A DNA stretch of 64,000 nt from Callipepla californica brunnescens (taxonomy: Eukaryota; Chordata; Aves; Galliformes; Odontophoridae), in assembly GCA_023055505.1 (NCBI GenBank), contig JALIRH010000007.1:18469152-18533151 (forward strand), written 5' to 3'. The notes below the pieces were generated by a model. That model ran no database searches. It was not told the DNA's origin and saw nothing but the letters and a program-made list of their open reading frames with translations. Shown one piece after another: positions 58,642 through 64,000 of the stretch; position 1 is the first letter of the stretch; the number at the start of each line of letters is the position of its first letter. The translations under genes and the position numbers were made by a program.

Positions 58642-58769
58642 CATTCCACTTCAGGCCGAAGAGTCTTCTCTCTTTCCAGCATGGCAATAATAAGCTTTCC
58701 CCATTCCTTTTCTATATCATTTGGATGATAGCCTTGAGGAAGTTTGATGCGTCCAAATTCTATCCAGAC
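58642..58769 (-). CDS. DST: DST exon: plakin-domain spectrin repeat, last exon before the BPAG1-e start
   Basis: This 128-nt exon reads [18 protein letters not shown], then [20 protein letters not shown]. It ends GTGGAATG|gtatgc, two bases into a codon finished by the G of the exon at 55770. In the long isoforms that codon becomes TGG (Trp); as I recall, human dystonin has Arg there. It is the last exon private to isoforms that carry the actin-binding domain, because BPAG1-e replaces everything upstream with its own first exon. Confidence 0.93.
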
Positions 58770-58845
58770 CTTAAAAATTCAGATATTCATTATTTCAAGC
58801 CACCAAAAGACAATTTTATCTACTTCAATGCATGTTAAAACTTAC

Positions 58846-58941
58846 CTCCAGTAGTTCATATAGACGTTCAATTTTCAGTTTATCTGTCTCCTTAGGTGGA
58901 ATTTCTGTTTCTTTAAATTGTAAATATTGATTATAAAGTGC
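58846..58941 (-). CDS. DST: DST exon: plakin-domain spectrin repeat
   Basis: A 96-nt phase 0/0 exon reading [18 protein letters not shown] and ending LYELLE. The FKETEIP motif is characteristic of the plakin family (dystonin, MACF1, plectin). Acceptor ttttgcag and donor GAG|gtaag. It is separated from the next exon by only a 76-base intron. Confidence 0.95.
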
Positions 58942-59605
58942 CTGCAAAAAGACACACATAAAAAAAAACATTAAGTTTTACTTACTGTGAACACAATATA
59001 ACCTTACTCCCTAAACTCTCTTCTAACATTCTGCGTAAGCTTATGTTCTAGTATTTTTCTGCTTATGTCGTGTTAGAAATCATCAGCAACAAGCTGAAGA
59101 TTTGATCATTCCTACGTCAGCAACGTAAGTCTTGTATTTTTCAGTTAGATTTTCAAACGAGCTTCAACTTGGTGTCTTCAAGAAAACTAAAACAACCACT
59201 CTACTATTAAAATGTGGTTCGAGTGATGGAATTTGCATAATTCATACTGCATTTCTTTTTATTCTGGATCACCCAAAATATTCACTGAGGAACAGGTGAC
59301 AACATTTTCTTTTCTCATTAAGAAGAATTAAATCTAGCTCGCTGCACTATATAAAGCACTTTTGGGGATGATTAATAAAATCCATCTATAGATCTGGCCT
59401 ATCCCATCTCTAACATTTTAAATTTGCATGTCAGAAAGCCAGTCACCTTAAAAACACTTAATAAAAATCCTGTATTGCTATGATGCCACTGTACTTCAGT
59501 TGATTTGATTGTAGAAATCAACAAGCATTTCAGTTGTTCAAGCACACTTTGAGTAAGTGTGATGAAGCGTCATTCCCACAAGGAATTTAAGATGCTACAT
59601 CTCAC
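58942..59605. other. DST intron
   Basis: A 664-base intron with nothing recognised. Confidence 0.7.
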
Positions 59606-59725
59606 CTTCATCTCCACAGGATTGTTGGGAAATGTTCTGTCAGACATTATTGTGACATGGTGCCTGATCCACTGCATGAGGTAGTTCACCATATTCTGAT
59701 ATTCAACCCATTTGACTTCGACATC
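59606..59725 (-). CDS. DST: DST exon: first spectrin repeat of plakin domain
   Basis: A 120-nt phase 0/0 exon reading [18 protein letters not shown] and ending [10 protein letters not shown]. This matches the start of the first plakin-domain spectrin repeat in dystonin; the WIRHHV heptad is present. The acceptor is ttgctag and the donor AAG|gtgag. Confidence 0.95.
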
Positions 59726-60104
59726 CTAGCAAAGCACAAGACAGATTATAGATCATAAGAAAATCACCTGACAGCTCCATTTTTGCTTTACCTTAAAAGC
59801 CTGAAGACTTCATAGTCACAGAAAAGAGATTTCTAGATCATGCAGCTCTGAAACCACATTCACATGCTCACAATAATTCATCTAAGGTTTCCAAGAATAT
59901 AATTTGCCCTACTCAGTGTTAGTCCCAAATGTTCCAAGTGAAAACACAAAATTTTCTAGTCTTCAGAAGAATTGGAGGAGCACAATTTACGAGTCTAACT
60001 GCATGGCTGAAAAGAAAGAGCATGAACTACAGAGCCAGTTGGAACTCAGGAGCTGAAACCAAGAATGCCCGCACAGCTGCACAAGTTTTTTTTATCTGAC
60101 TTAC
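59726..60104. other. DST intron
   Basis: A 379-base intron with nothing recognised. Confidence 0.7.
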
Positions 60105-60211
60105 ATTTGCACTGATGCCTTCACCACCTTCTGGTACTTTGGGAAATGCATCATAAAGTGATGACACATATGTTATTACTGATTTCTCATCAGGTGAGGA
60201 AACATCAACAT
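60105..60211 (-). CDS. DST: DST exon: CH2 to plakin-domain linker
   Basis: This 107-nt exon completes the Asp codon from the previous exon and reads [20 protein letters not shown], then [15 protein letters not shown]. The [13 protein letters not shown] segment is a hallmark of the end of CH2 in plakins and spectrins. The acceptor is ctctctag and the donor AAT|gtaagtc, ending in phase 0. It joins the actin-binding domain to the first spectrin repeat of the plakin domain. Confidence 0.95.
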
Positions 60212-60340
60212 CTAGAGAGCAAGACAGAACAGCGCTTTATCACACAGTTGTAAGGATGCCCACAGATTTACAAAAGCAGCTATTGGGATTTTATTTTAGC
60301 ATTAGAGTTTGTGCAACAAAGCCTTTTGTAGCTATCTTAC

Positions 60341-60453
60341 CTTCAGGATCCAGAAGTCTAGCAACACCAAGTTTTTCTGCTACAAAAAAAGCATGTTCTA
60401 AATTTGCAAGGTTGCTTTGAACAGCAACAGTATTCATGTCTATCAGGTCCGGC
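60341..60453 (-). CDS. DST: DST exon: end of second calponin-homology domain
   Basis: The minus strand reads [15 protein letters not shown] and ends LLDPE, which is the C-terminal part of CH2 in dystonin's actin-binding domain, the module that binds F-actin in the a and b isoforms. The 113-nt exon lies between acceptor ttggcag and donor GAAG|gtaag. It opens with one base completing an Arg codon and closes one base into an Asp codon. It is the most 5' DST exon in the window; the CH1 exons must lie beyond 64000. MACF1, the close paralogue, has a different sequence here. Confidence 0.95.
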
Positions 60454-63400
60454 CTGCCAAAAAAAAAAAGGAAAAGTAACACTTGATTACAACTCTTAAA
60501 TCACCACAGCATTAGTAACTGAACCCAAGGACATGGAAGGATACAGCAACATAGTTTTCATTGAAATGAGGATTTTATTAAAAAGATATGAGCAGGCAGA
60601 AGTCAAGACTAAGTGATAAACACAAGCAGCAACTTCAACCCTGTCAGATCTTCCTTTCACCTATCAGATGAAGTTTCTAATCACCCTTTTTACATACCTC
60701 TATGTTCTTACTTAGTCATATGCACTATCATTGCATTTTCTTGCTTTGTCCTTTCTACTGTCCTTGCAGAGGCTAAGCTTAGTTTTCTCTTAGGACTCAT
60801 CTACATGGGGGAAGGTCATTCCTACCACGAATTCATAGTTGTTCTGCACTAAACTCTTCAGTGTGTGTCAGAATTCATATGAAAATAAGGTCAGTCATAG
60901 TAACACCACTTTAATCTAGAAGACAAGTATTCTTACTGGGCATTAAAAAAAGTCCTTTTCAAACTGCACCGAAGCGCTGCTTTCAGATAAATGCTGCTGT
61001 TCTGCAGACAACCCTCAGCCCAAATCACTTTCCCACCTTCCTTCTTCCAAACTCACAGCCAGTCACAATACTCTTATTTTAATGGGATGTGCACACTAAG
61101 CAAAACTCACCTCTAAACGGTTCTAAGGCCAATAAATATTACCCTGTACCAGCACTACAAATTCAATGCTTTAAATTAATGCGAAACTTCACATTAAAAT
61201 GAATTAAAAATGAATCCTATCTTTCAGGTTTGCTATGTGGTGTCAAGTTTTCAGATCTTGTGGTTCTCAACACAGGCTGTGTTACTTTCTTTACTCCTGG
61301 GAATCCTGTCACAGCAACTGAAAGGAAGAAGGATCTTTTGAAAGACGCTGAGCGAAAAACTCATCCAATTGAAGTCAGCTAGAGTCACAAGAGTCTGAAA
61401 ACTTTGGTTTTGAAATCATAGGATACTGAAAACCAGACACTCATTGGAATAAAACAAACCTTCAAAACAAAACAAACAGAAGACATGTGAATAATTCACT
61501 GCTTTCTTAGTTTTACCTAGCAGAAGCTTTAAATAATTGAAAAGGAAGAGAGAAAGAAACTTGTTAAAAGTATCACATTTTTAAAAACTAATGATTATAT
61601 ATCTTTCGTAAAAATCCTAGATTCTCTTGATCCCAAAATAGTTTTGGCTTTGGAATGCTCAATGCCATTTTGTCTTTGAATTAAGTATATGGATACTGTT
61701 AATAGAAAAGTATTTCTTTCCAGTTGTCTAGAGTTGTTCCTGTTCTGTGGTGCTCTTTAGATCAGTCTATAGGGCTGATTAAAGCTGCATCTGTCCTTTT
61801 TTTGAAAGAATGTTAAATTAATAATAAAACTTAAGCAGTGTAAAAGGAAACATAATTCTTCTAAGCCAGCGGGAGTTTCCACTTTCAATATGTTTAGTGG
61901 TAGCATGATCAAGGCTCAGGCCATTCTTCTTTGGATTTCTGTGCAACGAAAACAGTGCAATGAAAACAATATTCTCTGTCAAACTTAGCAGTACAGAGAA
62001 GCCAAGAAAAATAAAAGATAACAGTTGAAAAGAAAATGGAGCAGTCCAGTCTCCCGTTTCAGCCACGTTAACAGATGGTATGAACAATAAAGGTTGCTTT
62101 TACAGTGCAGTTTTGATGAGAAGCAGGTTTCCATAAGTATACACAGTTTTCTTTGTTGTTTGGTGTTGTTTTCTTTTTGCCTGCTTTCTTTACATCTGTT
62201 TCATGCTTGGTAAAAATGACCCAAGAATCATATATGCTGCCTGTACAATTGCCAACTCTCAGAACAAGAAGGGACAAGTTTTTGAAATAGCATTGTCTGT
62301 TCCCAGAAACAAGCTGCAAACTGCAGATTCACGAACACTATAAACTCTGGAATAAAGCTTCCAATTAGATGAATAAGTAAGGCTTTTCTCACTGCAGAAT
62401 AGGTAAAATCCAATGAAAATAACAGCTTTCATAGGGTGCATAATAAATCTTTCTGCATAGCTGCTATGGCTTCACCAAAAACCTCACAACACTCATTTAA
62501 AACAACTTCCCATCCCTGCACCTCTGGTCAGCCAGGGTTATTCCAATTCCCCTTAAAGACAAATGGCAACTTGCAATAAATACCAATCTATCCTGAGTTA
62601 ATTATACGCTTAATACATAGTATTTCAATCTAGAAAACTACTCTGTATTGATCAGCCTTGATCAACCAGAAAATACCACCAAAGACAGTGTTTGTCTGTC
62701 TTAGTGGTGTTTGTCTTGGACTTCTTTGAAACAAAGCTCAACAGCTGGTTGAGAACAACCCCACTGCTGGCTTACAAAATGAAGAAGACAGGTATTATGA
62801 CTTCCATGCAAAAGCACATAAAACTTGCCAAATAGAGTGCACATTGGATGGGGGCTGGGGCCTCCTCCCTCTGCAGGTCACTCTTTTTCCTTTCCAAATA
62901 ATGGGGGGATACATTGCAAAAACACAGGAACAAGAAGCATTGTTTCAGAAAAATAAATAAATAAATAAGACTTATTCTTAGCCCTAGAAAATACACGCAG
63001 AAAGACAACTTGTGAAATATATATTTCTTTAAATGCCATACTGTTGATTTTAAACAAAAGATAAACAAGAAGAAAGATTAAAGATTAAACAAGATTTTCT
63101 CCTGATTATAAATACCAAAAATTGCCTTTTCTGCTGGAAGCCTGCATGGACCTGCCCACTAACTCAACCCAAGGGAATTTGCATTTCAGCATGCTCAAAG
63201 GGATTCCTGTGCTGTGCTCACTGATGACCATCCCGCTCTTAAGGATCAAGGGTTCCGTGCTCTGTGTTACTGAGCATGGGCTGTGCATAGTGAGTGCAGC
63301 TCTGTGGGGCTGCATTTTGAAGCCTCAAAAACATTTTCCAGCATCTTCAGTATTTCATTTCTCAGGTGAATTCTGAAATACTACTAACTGCTTAAATTGC

Positions 63401-64000
63401 AGATAGGATGAATATCCTTCTGATACAATTTAATTAGTTAGCTGAACAGTGGTAAATATCAGATTTTAAAGCATAAACCAGCAAGGCAAAAATTTTCATT
63501 TTTAAGGCTAAAGAGAAAATATGCAAGGTTTGTAGATAATTGTTATTTCCCATTTATTATAACAGCATTTTGTATTAATTTGCATAGTACTGTTAAGTGG
63601 TTTTCTCCACAGTCAAGAACAAATGAAATCCATTTCAAGTAGGTGTCGATGACTCCACCTTCTGTCATAATATTGTGAGTCATATTAAAGCAGTGGGCTG
63701 GGTCCTTGCCATCAAAAAAATCACACATAAACATCCCAAACACAAGGAGACTTGGAACATTCCATGCAAAAGAGGTGCTTCTGCTACGGCCACACCTCAG
63801 CCAAGGTGTTTGGCATCTACACAGTGAGTCGTTCATCACCGAACTTATAGAATGGCTGGTGGCTGCATTCAAGGTCTTAGAGTAGGTGTTAGAAATTAGA
63901 CATAATTTGTATTGGAAGACAGAAAAAAAAGATATGATTAATACAATTTCAAGAAGGAAATGGACAAAATTGTGAACAATTCAAGAGAACGCTTAAATAC
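60454..64000. other. DST intron at the 5' end of the window, with unexplained open frames
   Basis: At least 3.5 kb of intron upstream of the CH2 exon. I found no upstream CH-domain exon. Minus-strand frames at 63543-63872 and 61818-62087 look more protein-like than chance (the latter hydrophobic with a possible membrane helix), but I recognise neither. An AAAT simple repeat lies at 62948-62969. Confidence 0.5.

Noticed and set aside
1..64000. CRISPR arrays, tRNA or rRNA genes, bacterial operons
   Set aside because: No regularly spaced repeats, no cloverleaf candidates noticed by eye, and the whole window has vertebrate exon-intron structure.

Overview
The window is vertebrate, almost certainly avian, genomic DNA. 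It carries the central part of one large gene, dystonin (DST, also called BPAG1), read entirely on the minus strand. The assignment rests on about 50 exons whose translations match dystonin domain by domain. Each has usable AG/GT splice borders, and the reading frame stays intact across every junction I worked out by hand. The bird assignment rests on several CR1 LINE 3' ends and two copies of a long-terminal-repeat family that I recognise from bird genomes. The species cannot be told.

Layout, 5' to 3' for the gene (high to low coordinates). 64000-60454 is intron with some unexplained open frames. 60453-58642 holds the end of the second calponin-homology domain and the start of the plakin domain. 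56058-55892 is the private first exon of the epithelial isoform BPAG1-e, with a TATA-like box upstream. 55770-41313 holds the plakin domain, made of spectrin repeats with an embedded SH3 domain. 39767-38808 is a 960-base open exon with no counterpart in the BPAG1-e architecture I know. 37349-34581 is the single-exon coiled-coil rod of BPAG1-e, and 34032-32113 is its terminal plectin-repeat exon with the stop codon. 30775-27083 holds three small exons used by the long a and b isoforms. 26026-20462 is the giant 5,565-base exon specific to BPAG1-b, with plectin repeats followed by a long acidic region. 20262-570 holds the first spectrin repeats of the long rod. The actin-binding domain start lies before the window, and the rest of the rod, the EF hands and the microtubule-binding tail lie after it.

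The exons form a switchboard. An epithelial transcript starts at 56 kb, runs through the plakin domain into the coiled-coil and terminal exons, and stops at 32113. I count 2,668 residues, close to the roughly 2,650 of human BPAG1-e. It would link keratin filaments to hemidesmosomes. Long transcripts enter with an actin-binding domain and skip the two e-specific exons. They either skip the 5.6-kb exon (neuronal a form) or include it (muscle b form), then continue into the spectrin rod toward microtubules. All the large optional exons are in phase 0 at both ends, so each can be taken or left without a frameshift.

The introns hold CR1 fragments, the LTR-type repeats, simple repeats and long homopolymer runs next to several acceptors. 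I saw no RNA gene, CRISPR array or second confidently recognised gene.
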